Source: Pocillopora verrucosa
Lineage: Eukaryota; Cnidaria; Anthozoa; Scleractinia; Pocilloporidae
Assembly (NCBI RefSeq): GCF_036669915.1
Contig: NC_089321.1
Span: 2,074,316 to 2,138,315 of the forward strand
Direction of reading: 5' to 3'
DNA length: 64,000 nucleotides
How positions within the stretch are numbered: the stretch's first letter is position 1; each line of letters starts with the position of its first letter. The position numbers and the translations under genes were made by a program. Under the pieces are notes generated by a model, which was not told the origin of the DNA, searched no databases, and was given only the letters and a program-made list of their open reading frames with translations. Shown one piece after another: positions 14,102 to 23,966 of this stretch.

Positions 14102-15390
14102 AGCTTCACCGATTTGAGATGACGATAGCTTGCGACAGCTTAGACGTGTTATGAATGTCGCTGTTCGAAGAAAAGCGAAAGAACTGACTCCACCAAAAAC
14201 TGGAGACATCTGGTGAAACCAGTTTTTCGTGAATTAAATAAACCAGATTGAAGATTTGATGAAGACTGGAACGAGTTTCTGCGGCCACACACCAAAATAG
14301 GTCGGGTTCACAAAAACTCCATTGCGCATCGAAACAAGAAAACTAAAAAAGCATCTTTCAGGACCATATGGATGACCTCTAACATTGGTACATGCCTACT
14401 TTCATTTTTTCCCTCTCCTCTTACGATTAACTTTATGATGTAAAATGGCTTCATGGTTGGTGAAAATATTGTTCGATCAAAGAAGATACAAAATTAGATT
14501 TTTGATATTGGATGGATCCTCATATTGAAATTGATTGTTTTTTTTTCATGCTTGGAACCCAGTTTTAGGAAGTAGATAGGCGCTGTGTTTAGGGATCGTT
14601 ATAACCCTGTCTGATTTCTTCCCAGATATAGTCTACAAAGATGTAGTTTTGTATCATCTCTTTTGGAAAATCACCTTGTACTAGTTATTCTCCTTCTCAA
14701 CTTTCTCAATAACTTTTTAAGGTCTGTAGGGAAATGCAAACTTTGCTCAACTCAGATCACAGTAATTCGGTATACGATGTGGGGTATTTCATAGCCTTTG
14801 GGTATCTCCTGCGATAGTACTTTGGAACAAATAGAGCAGTGCTTAGCCTCGCTCTTGATATCCATCTAACTTTACTTAGGTTTTTAATACTTTTTTTTAT
14901 TCACTCAATAGTTACTTTTAGTAGACTGTGGTGAGCTATGAGCTGTGAATCTTAGAAATTTGGTAATAGTCTTCCCATAACCATACCAACTCGTCACCCT
15001 TCACCGAAATTCAGGTGATAGATCCGTGATTACCGTCACGAATATGGGACAAGGTTCTTACTAAAATTGATGTATGTGAAGAAATGGAGAGAGGAATATT
15101 TGTGAACTGTAAACACATAAATGAAAACTGTTCAAAATTTATCACCTATTAATGCACCATGAGATGACTCTTTTCGATATCTGTAAAGATATTTTTATTT
15201 CATTCATTGAGTCGACCATGGACAGTTACTTTCCGTTTGACATGGTTTCAGTCTCGAGCCTTTTATTTTTGTCATTCGTTATCATTAAAATTCGGTAGTT
15301 ATTATAGTACTAGGCTGAATCAATCTTAATTGCTTCAAAGGGACCACTCTTATCGAGCACTTTCTGCTCTGCCTTGGTAAACTCGGTCAT
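14102..15390. other. Intergenic spacer between MARS1 and the SAM synthetase
   Basis: It should contain the 3' UTR of the SAM synthetase and the promoter and 5' UTR of MARS1, both transcribed leftwards. The first 108 bases next to MARS1 keep an open frame with the MARS1 start (see findings). I see no other gene. Confidence 0.6.
15262..15267 (-). terminator. Possible polyadenylation signal of the SAM synthetase gene
   Basis: AATAAA on the minus strand, about 125 bases after the stop codon. A second AATAAA lies at 15194-15199. Which one is used cannot be told from sequence. Confidence 0.45.
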
Positions 15391-18300
15391 CTAGTAAGCC
15401 AGCTCCTTAGGTACTTCCCAGGAAAAACCTGGCTTGAAATGACCGTAGACGCATGCCTCCTGGTAGATGGGTCTCTTTAAGTCAAGGTCCCTGTAGAACA
15501 ACAAACAGATATATAATTCATAAAATGCCAGTAGTAGAAAAGTGACAATATCTATAAAGCTTGAAGAGCTGGTAAGACATTGAGATGATAGTAAGTATAT
15601 ACGAAAAAAAGCTTGTCAGGTGGCTAAAAAAAACCTTTCCACCGCCATATAAAAATGTTCAGTTCACACCTGACTATCACGCCAGGACGAAGATCAAAGT
15701 TTCTCTTGATAATTTCCAAGAGCTCGTCTTCAGACATCGTGCCTGTTCCGTAAGAGAACACAGTGATTGAAAGAGGTTCGGCAATACCGATGGCATACGA
15801 GACTTGGATCAAGACTCGGCGGCACAGCCTGGCTGCCACAAGAGACTTAGCAATCCACCTGGCGGCATAACAACCAGATCGGTCCACCTAACAGATAAAA
15901 CAAAAATGGATTAATTTGCTGCTCCCATTCGGATAAATGGCTCTGTATTTTCGGTCAAATCCAAACCTTTACATAAACATGTTTTGATGGTTATGAGAAA
16001 AGTATTTTAGTATTTTCAAGAGTCTTAAAGGTAAAATAAAGCTAATTTTGGAGGCAGAGACTCAGTGAACTGTTTCAGAAGGAAAGGATATCAAGGAAAC
16101 AAACCTTAGAGAAGTCCTTCCCAGAGAAAGCACCTCCCCCATGAGCCCCCCATCCACCATAGGTGTCGACAATGATCTTCCTTCCTGTCAAACCTGCGTC
16201 ACCTTGGGGGCCTCCGATCACAAATGTACCAGAAGGTTGCAGATGGTAAATTGTTTTGCCATCAAGATATTTGGCAGGGACGACTTCCTGGAAAAATCGA
16301 TTTGGTAAAAAGGGGAAAATGGGCTTTAAAAAGTGCAACAACACAATATATGTATGGCCAAATGCTACTGGTTGCTGATAGGTTTATATTAGTCGTGTTT
16401 TTCTGAAATAGAAAAACTATAACAGTTCCCTCAAACATAACTATTTCCCCAGTCTGTTCAAATGTATTTTTTCTATTGTGCTTTGCTACAGACGGAAAGA
16501 AAGTTATTTTAGAGCGAAAATGCTTCGCTTTGGACTGGCTTGGATTTTTTGAAAGGTTTGGGTCCGTCGCAGTTCATTAGCAATAAACCGATTTAAAAAT
16601 CTAGCTTAAAAGGTGATTAGAAATGCACAATTGATTTGTAAAATTTAGTAAAGTATACTTGGAAGTAGGAAAATCATAGTACGTCAATAATTTTCTCCTT
16701 CAGTTGCTTCCTCATTTCTTCTAATTTGATGTCAGGGTGGTGCTGGGCAGAAATAACGATAGTATGGACTCGAAGAGGTGTGATTACACCATCACCCATT
16801 TTTCCATCATACTCGATGGTAACTTGTGTTTTGGAATCAGGTCGGAGCCAGGGCATAGATCCATCTCGTCTCTTCTCAGCAAGCTTCTTGTTTAGATTGT
16901 GAGCTAAAACAGCAGTCAGGGGCATGAGTTCTTTTGTCTCATCAGTGGCATAGCCAAACATGAGACCCTGATCACCGGCGCCGATATCTTCTTCTTTTTT
17001 GTCTTTATGGACAGCGCCGGCAATGTCAGGGCTTTGCTGTTGGAGGGCAACCAGGACACTGCAGGTCTTGTAGTCGAATCCTGAAAGAGTCGATTGTTGT
17101 TGAAACTCAAGGAGTTGCTCATGCATAATATTTGATCTCCAATAAAGAGAGTCTAGTGATCAGCTTAGGGAATAATTTTTAACCTTTTTCCGAGGAATCA
17201 TATCCAATCTTCCTGATTGTGTCACGGACCACTTTCTGATAATCCACAACAGCCTTCGATGTGATTTCACCGCAAATAAGAACCATGCCTGTTTTAGTCG
17301 CAGTTTCTGTTCATAAGCAAACATTTCAAATCAATACCTGTCTATCACACGCACGTCAACCATCAATAACTATTATAACATAGGTAGTAAATTTGTCTAA
17401 TCAAATTCAATTGCGTGAGCGTGCTTCATATTCCAAATGTGCACGTGCAAAATTTTCCTCAAGAAGCTAGAGTTGCTAGAGAACCAACTGTTAAACAAAG
17501 ATTGCATTGTGAACACATGATGTGAAGAATCTTTGAGCCTATTGTAGGCCCGAAGGCTTCTATTTCCACCGGCCAAACAGGTTTGACTGGAAATGATCTT
17601 GCCAGCACCTGATTGGGTGCTGACTGACTGACTGATGTTGTTTCCTTCAGCTTCCAAATTCATCTTCACCCTTTTAAATCTTATTAGTGTAGAACATCGG
17701 TGAATATCACTTAGCCATCGAAAATAGGTTGATCCTCGAGGCACTCTCCTGTCTAGGTTCACAGTTGGTTATTGAGCTAACGTAAACCAACGCGACATAA
17801 TCAAAATCGAAATCTTTAGGTCCATTTGCCATTGAGAAATATTGAAACGCGAATCATTTTGGATCAAATCCAAACAGGAGATATGTTTTTTTTCTGTCAC
17901 GTAACTAAATTCCCGGAATTATTTGTATTATGTCCAGACCTATTCAGCGAAAGTGAAAAAAAGTGCTTTCGGAAAAACTTTGTGGTGCTAGGGGGTGAAA
18001 CCAAAAGAAAGAGATTCCAATTTTGATGTCCTAAGAACTTTCAATTTGACTTTCTAAGATAGATCGGTCCATTGCAACCTCAGGACTGAATCAGCCATTA
18101 CTAAGTGGCGCCCTTTTAACTCGTGCTTAGATGTGCAAATTTTCTTTTCACTAAGACGCTGATCATGCAACAATTTATTTCTTTAACTTACCACATGCGA
18201 CTTTGGCATTTGGATCTTGTGTGAGATGAGCATCGAGAATAGCATCTGAGACCTGATCGCATAGTTTATCTATAGAGACAAAGTACACTTTCGTTTTAGC

Positions 18301-18459
18301 TTGAAAACGTCAACTTCCGCCAGCGTTCAGCTGTGGAAAATTTGCGCTTAAAAAGTTAAACGATGAATTGAAACGGTACAACTTACCAGGATGTCCTTCG
18401 CCAACAGACTCAGAGGTAAAGAGGAAAGTAGTATTTCCCTTTGTCTTTTGGTTTGACAT
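15391..18459 (-). CDS. MAT2A: S-adenosylmethionine synthetase, complete, 7 exons, 390 aa
   Basis: Makes S-adenosylmethionine from methionine and ATP, the main methyl donor of the cell. Exons are 18387-18459, 18192-18269, 17184-17306, 16683-17080, 16105-16287, 15670-15887 and 15391-15490. Together they give 1173 nt with correct phase at every join and a TAG stop. Visible motifs: GEGHPDK around 20-26 (ATP and methionine site), GAGDQG at 125-130, GGPQGDAG at 249-256, and the glycine-rich GGGAFSGKD at 274-282 that binds the polyphosphate. The C terminus keeps the family ending, with FSWEVPK close to the stop. The length is near the 395 residues of vertebrate MAT2A. It is a single MAT1A/MAT2A-type protein; invertebrates usually have one such gene, so the symbol is by family. 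The gene lies upstream of MARS1 on the same strand. Identification is secure. Confidence 0.97.
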
Positions 18460-18583
18460 GGTTGCAAAGCTTTATGAAGGAGGCCCTAGAGTGTAATGAA
18501 AGGTGTGACTAGAAGCTAGTTTTCCGGGGCTTCATATATCTTGTAGGCGTTCCATTAGCATGCACTGCTGACGTGTACACCGC

Positions 18584-18659
18584 AATTGGCTTTATGATTG
18601 GTTGAGATGTGACAGCGTTTCAACTACTTAAAAGGTTTTGGGATCAACACTTCACGTGA
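18584..18659 (-). promoter_or_regulatory. Likely proximal promoter of the SAM synthetase: two CCAAT boxes and an E-box
   Basis: On the minus strand, CCAAT occurs at 18585-18589 and again at 18597-18601, about 130 bases upstream of the start codon. A palindromic CACGTG E-box lies at 18653-18658. There is no clear TATA box. The arrangement is typical of a housekeeping promoter; the transcription start was not determined. Confidence 0.45.
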
Positions 18660-20200
18660 TACTACAGTTCCAGGAAATATTTCGCAATATATTCAAAGTT
18701 TTTCAGGATGATTTGACTGCTTAATAATTTATTATCTTATTTAACAACATCATAAAATATTTACAATTTAGGCGCAAAGATTTGGGGGCGTGGCGAGATG
18801 ATGGAAGTGTGTGATAAGCCAAGTAATTTTACAAGTATGAGTATTGCTGAGTTACTAGGTTAGCGCAAATTATATTTTTAATTTTTTTATAGAAGGATCT
18901 TCCTTTAGCGATGAATAATTAACGTGATGTAATAGTTCTAGGAAAAATATCCCAACAGGTTCAAATGTTCGAAGAAGCAGCCTTCCAAACGCGTAGACTA
19001 TTAAGAGCCATTTTCCAAGAAAATCGAAAATCGCAAGACACTCGTAAAAAAATTGAATTTTTTTTCTTTTGCCAAAACATCCCTTTTAGTAACCTTATTC
19101 AAGAAAAAATAGTTTTGGGTTCACGCGTTTCAATATACAGGAGAAATTACAAATAGTTTGAAAAACAACAGAATCCGACCGCAACTTCGAGAAAACGGTG
19201 AACGCATGAGAAACAATCCCTAACATCGAAACTTCAGCCGAGTATTATTTCGTTCTTAATCTTTAAAATCCTAAAAGAAAATTTGAAGAAAGAAGTTTTT
19301 AACATTTACAATCGACAAGTTTAAAAAGGTCGTATTTGTGAAATGTTAGAAAATGAAAGCGAACTTTAACCGTTGTAAAGGCCCTCTGGTATATGCCACT
19401 TCCTAGTAAAACCCTTATAGAATAAAGCCTTGGCTATTGAAGTAAATTACAGGAACGTTTTAGCTCTGGAAATTAAATACAGCCCTGACACTGGAGTAAG
19501 CAATTTGAGAATTTAAGTTAATAAACTTTATGCAAATTAGACGGCCCGCTGAATGAATTCATACTAAACAGGGGTGGATCCAGGGTAGTTTACCTGATTT
19601 CCGGAACTCACTCAAATTTTTTCCGACCTAGTTAAATGTTGATAAAAGTACTTTTGGAAAACACTCTAATTTCCCTTTGGAAACTACTGATACTTTTGTG
19701 GAAATCACTAAACGTCTTCCAGAAATAAACCATCTTCCTGTTTTACAGTTATTTATTAAAGAAAATACGTTTAGAATGACTAATTTCGTTATAATTGCGG
19801 TCATGAGGCGTTCGGGAGCGCTCCGGATCACGCGCTGGCCTTTCGAGCTTCGATTACACCTCGGAAACCGTCGGAAGCCGTCGGAAAATGTTCGTGGAGC
19901 CAATCTTTACGCAACCGGTGGGTGTAAGTCCTTGTTATTTGGTGACAATAACAGGCGGAACACAGTCAAAACCCCTCACGATTGGCTAGCAAAGATTTCG
20001 TCATCGGAACTCACTCAAAACACTCTTCTGATTGGCTAGTTGTGTTTGGAAACTACCTTGGAAACTACTGACAAAGTATAAAAAGGGCAGTTCCTTCCCC
20101 AGCGGGTCTCTTTCGTTGCTCCTACAATACAAGTACTTTTGAACTTGCTCGGGGGTTAACGACGGAATTTACTGTTAAACGTTTAAAAAATACTAGTGTT

Positions 20201-21126
20201 ATGACTCGCGGAGATCCTGTTTGTCGGAGGGAGGATTGTTCTCCCTTCGACATTGGCCTAGTTTTCGACGAGATCCACAACTACTCGCCGCATCAGAAGC
20301 TGGAGTTCGTCGAAAACGTGTGGAAACCAGGTGAGCTTTTTGATTTCCCCGTGTCAATGGAAAATGGAAAATCTCGTAAGTTTGTCTCGGGCTGGCTGAA
20401 AAGATTTCCATGGCTAGCTTACTCCAAATATTTCGATGGAGCATTTTGTTTAGCTAATGTGTTTGTTTTGGAGTTCAGTGTGGGCGAAACGCTAATAAGT
20501 TAGACAAATTAAGGATAGCCCAGAGACAAATGCATAGAAATAATGCTCCTGCTGCAACTCCTGAGGGATATTTCAAGATCAATCTCACTAGAGTTTTTCT
20601 TGACCATGTACTCCAGCAGCTCAACACCAGATTCCAGGATGATGTATTTGTTTGCTATAAAGGTATTTCGATTATTCCCTCTGTTTTACTAGCTACTGAC
20701 CCTGCCTGGAAGGCCAATGTTTTGGAATTTTGTAACCATTACAGACAGGACATACCAAATTATGCAGGATTACAGGCAGAGCTTTTGTTATGGGAGAGAT
20801 TGTGGAAGGGGAGGGATAACAGAGGAGATATTATTCCTGACAGTTTGGAGGCTACACTGAAGGATATTGACAAAGATGCATATGTCAACATCTATTCCAT
20901 GCTGAAAGTCCTGATCACAATTCCAATTTCATCTGCATCTTGTGAGAGATCCATATCATCCCTTCGGAATCTTAAGAACTATTTGAGAAATACAATGACC
21001 CAGGACAGACTGAATGGATTGGCACTGATGCATGCCCACAGAGACATGGATTTTGACCTTGAACGTATAATAGATTTATTTGCTGAGTTACATCCTAGGA
21101 GAATGAGAATGGCAAACATTTTGTAA
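20201..21126 (+). pseudogene. Broken hAT transposase (TTF zinc finger and dimerisation domain)
   Basis: A start at 20201 opens a frame of 100 codons. Its middle (GKSRKFVSGWLKRFPWL) matches the start of the TTF zinc finger of ZMYM1-like hAT transposases, and it stops at 20503. A second frame, from 20530 to 21126, carries the C-terminal region ending in the hAT dimerisation domain, with the typical SSASCERSISSLRNLK stretch at 20932-20979. The two frames differ, and the large catalytic region normally between them is absent, so the copy cannot encode an active transposase. It may still be mobilised by an intact relative. A remnant C-terminal protein of 198 residues could be made, but nothing shows that it is. 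Confidence 0.8.
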
Positions 21127-21530
21127 TAATTTTTTGCACCAGCTGTTTCTAGAGTACTTGTGAGTTATGTTCTGTCTGGGTTGTGGCCTTTAAGTCTCAT
21201 AATCCTTAAACTGATGGAGAACAGTACAGAAGCTCAAACTGGTGCCTGTATAACTTTTTTCAACTCATTTCAAGGTTATTTTCTATTTTGTTTTACTTGT
21301 GATGATTTTCCATTGACATTGACATTGGGTTTTCATGTTAAGCTTAAATGGTTAACAAACATTTTCACTGAACTCAACCAGCTTCACAGCAATTCCCAAG
21401 GATGAAGAAAGGCTAGTATTATTTCAAATTATCATTTTACTTCAATTTGTATATCATTTTATGATTCTTATAATTTATATTTTTCTAATAATTGTTTTAT
21501 TTTTTTAATTCCAGCTCCCAACACAGGCTA

Positions 21531-21737
21531 ACCATCCATAAAGCCCTTCTCTCTCTCTCTCAAATTCTTTTCTGTGTTGTGCTCCTATAAATGAAATGAA
21601 TAAAAGCCAGCTCAGGAAATGTTGTTTTTAGTGTTGCTAAACATTTGGATTTATTGAGCCTGGCTTTCATTCATTTCATTCATTATAGGAGCACAACACA
21701 GAAGAAATTTGAGAGAGAGAAGGGCTTTATGGATGGT
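21531..21737. repeat. Hairpin with arms of about 83 bases inside the hAT element
   Basis: 21531-21613 is nearly the reverse complement of 21655-21737, separated by about 40 bases. The arms share ACCATCCATAAAGCCCTTCTC and contain a CT microsatellite. It may be a fold-back duplication formed when the element was deleted internally. Confidence 0.8.
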
Positions 21738-22268
21738 AAGCCTGTGGTCCCAAGGATGAAAAAGGCAAGTAGATTTTTATTATCAATCTTTAAACTATAT
21801 CATCAATTGTGCTTGTTTTTCTTTTGTTATCAAAAACACTAACACTTGGTTCGTTTTTTTTTCTCCACATCTTGATTTTCCTGACTGGGAGGTGATGTTT
21901 TCCAGTGTGAAAAGTCTTGGTGATGACTTGGCCTTCCTGAAAACACTATATACACTGGTTTGCACAGTAGCTAAAGGTGGAATATTTGTAGATCAGAGTG
22001 TTTCCTGTAGTACTTTCAAGAAAAATAAATGTTTTTTGCCTTTTTGATTACATGCTTTTTTAGTCTTTTGGGGGCAATTAAATTTTCTAAAAATGCATGA
22101 AATGGCCTTTAGAGAGCTCCAAATTTCAAATTTTCTCGGGGGGGGGGCATGCCCCCGAACCCCCCTAGCAGGAGTGGGTCCTCGGGTGGAAACTACCCAC
22201 TCAAAATCCTGGATCCACCCCTGCTAAATGCAAAGTTTAGTGTAAAAGGACTACTTACTGTTGCTTGT

Positions 22269-23966
22269 AATATGTTTTTACAGTGAAAATGTTATTTCTA
22301 GCTTTCAGCTGTGTTGGTAAGAGCCGTAAATAACTTTTTATGTGACGACTGAAAAACGTTTGTTTAGCTACTTTGCTACCAGCGAAATCATTGAGATCGC
22401 AACTTCGAACTGAAGCTGTCATCGCTTGACGAAACTCCGTTACCACAATTTTAAAATAGTTTTCTTCAGGGGGAAAAAGCAGAATTAAAATGCATTCGAG
22501 ACCGTTGACTTCGATTTTAAATTCGTTTAGTTAAGATTTCAAGCCACCACAAGGTCTTATGACCTCTACTGACCCGGAAATCCGTTACATGCCAAAGTCA
22601 CGTTAGCAAACTGTCACGAAATACTCAATAGCTTCTGTTTTCGGCCTTTGTTTTGATAAAAAAAAATATATAAACTTTTTACAGAACAGACCTTCTTGCT
22701 TTATTTGATTTATATATTTGTATTGGTCTGGACACATGCATATGCTGACCGGCTGTGAAAGACATTCATCACAGTTTTTGATTCAGAGTGGTATAATATT
22801 TCCCAAAATATTTCAAACACAAATGTTTCCTTAATAAGTTCGTTATTCCCGAATTTCCCACCTTGCAATAATCCCTACAGCAAAAGAAGAAAAAAAAAAG
22901 CATTAAAGTCAACTTTATAGCTTGCTTTAGTTTTGTTTTGGATTATTTTTTATGATTTTTCCTCCGAAACCAGGAAACCCTAGCCAGGTAACTATAGAAA
23001 TTCTCAGTTTCATTTAGAGCTTGTCCACAACACAACTTCAAACTTGCGTGTGCTTATCGCATCCTTAACACCTTCCAGACCTCTTCAAAATTGTTGAAAA
23101 GCTAATAATAATCTTTGAGTTAACTATGACCAATTCACGCCGCGAGCGCGAGAAAAGGAGAACCACTCCGCAGGGCTGAATACGCGATGTGGAGTGTTAT
23201 AAAATTCCACATTCTCGCGCGTAACGCTTTCCCTAGAGCCCTCTAGAAGTATTGTTTAGCGAAGATAAACAAAGTTATCTTTGGTTAACTCAAAGAACTT
23301 GCAGAAATACCTCCAGCCTGCATAAAAGGCGCTTTATGAGCCAAGCGAGGCGAAAGTGGCATTTTGCACGAAGCGCAAGAAGCGACGAGGGGAGGAGAAA
23401 AATAAAGCTTTATTTTTCTCCATCCCTCGTCTCGCGCTTCGCCTCGCTTGGCTCATAAAGCGGCTGTTATGCAGGCTAAAATACCTCTTCACATTTATAA
23501 GATAAGGTGTCATTGATTTGTCAGAGCGGGAAGAGACATTTATAACGTGCAAATAGTCACAAGCTGAAAGGTAACTGACTGATTTGTAACAAGGACTCAC
23601 CCTGACAAACAAGAAATGATCTCACTTTCCGAAAAGGAACGCTCTTTTAAACATAAACAAACTTCAAAAATAAGTGAAGGAAGCAAAAAAATCAACAAAA
23701 TAGATTTTTTCTTGACTTAGTTATTCCGGCGAGAACAAATGGAAGCAAGCCTCTGAGGAGAAGTGAGGACACCGTTTAGGCAAAACTCTACAATTTGTGT
23801 ACTTTACTAGCCTGTTCACAGACTCTCTTCATTTTTAGATATCGTCGAGTGCACGTATAAAAAAAAAGCGCGTTCCGCCCTCTCTCACGAGCAATCGCTT
23901 ATCTTGTGCGCGCACCAAATTCCCAAAACAGAAAAACGTCGGTGAGCAGGGTAGTACTTTCTGTTT
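22269..23966. other. Non-coding part of the TTAA element
   Basis: Between the left inverted repeat and the 3' end of the transposase-like gene I see no coding exon. It holds the 165 bp MITE at 23314 and a GC-richer patch at 23140-23230 with short inverted repeats around GCGAGCGCGAGAA and TTCTCGCGCG. Confidence 0.5.
23314..23478. mobile_element. 165 bp MITE with 9 bp target duplication
   Basis: Long terminal inverted repeats begin AGCCTGCATAA one base inside each end and pair over most of the element. AAATACCTC flanks both sides (23305-23313 and 23479-23487). A 9 bp duplication is typical of Mutator-like elements. The element has no coding capacity. It is inserted downstream of the transposase-like gene inside the larger transposon. 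Confidence 0.8.

Larger units (their letters stand above)
19568..22224 (+). mobile_element. Internally deleted hAT-type transposon, 2.66 kb
   Basis: Begins CAGGGGTGGATCCAGG and ends with the exact reverse complement, 16 perfect bases. It is flanked on both sides by CTAAA, which looks like a 5 bp target duplication, shorter than the 8 bp usual for hAT. Inside are a TTF-type zinc-finger fragment and a hAT dimerisation domain, the two ends of a ZMYM1-like hAT transposase whose middle is missing. A G-rich stretch near 22140-22170 is part of its 3' end. It entered the left inverted repeat of the larger transposon, so it is the younger of the two. Confidence 0.85.
19005..22268. repeat. Left terminal inverted repeat, split by a hAT insertion
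   Basis: The left arm is 19005-19567 plus 22225-22268. When the 2.66 kb insertion and its flanking CTAAA copy are removed, the arm continues without a break in the same order as the right arm (ACTTACTGTTGCTTG against ACTTACCATTGCTTG). It lacks about 30 bases present in the right arm near 30570-30600. Confidence 0.85.

Noticed and set aside
17397..17762. Open frame of 121 codons on the minus strand
   Set aside because: Lies wholly inside an intron of the SAM synthetase and shows no domain or conserved pattern I recognise.
19677..20039. Open frame of 120 codons on the plus strand in the hAT element
   Set aside because: Overlaps the untranslated left end of the hAT element and has no similarity to transposase; the TTF domain starts only at 20201.
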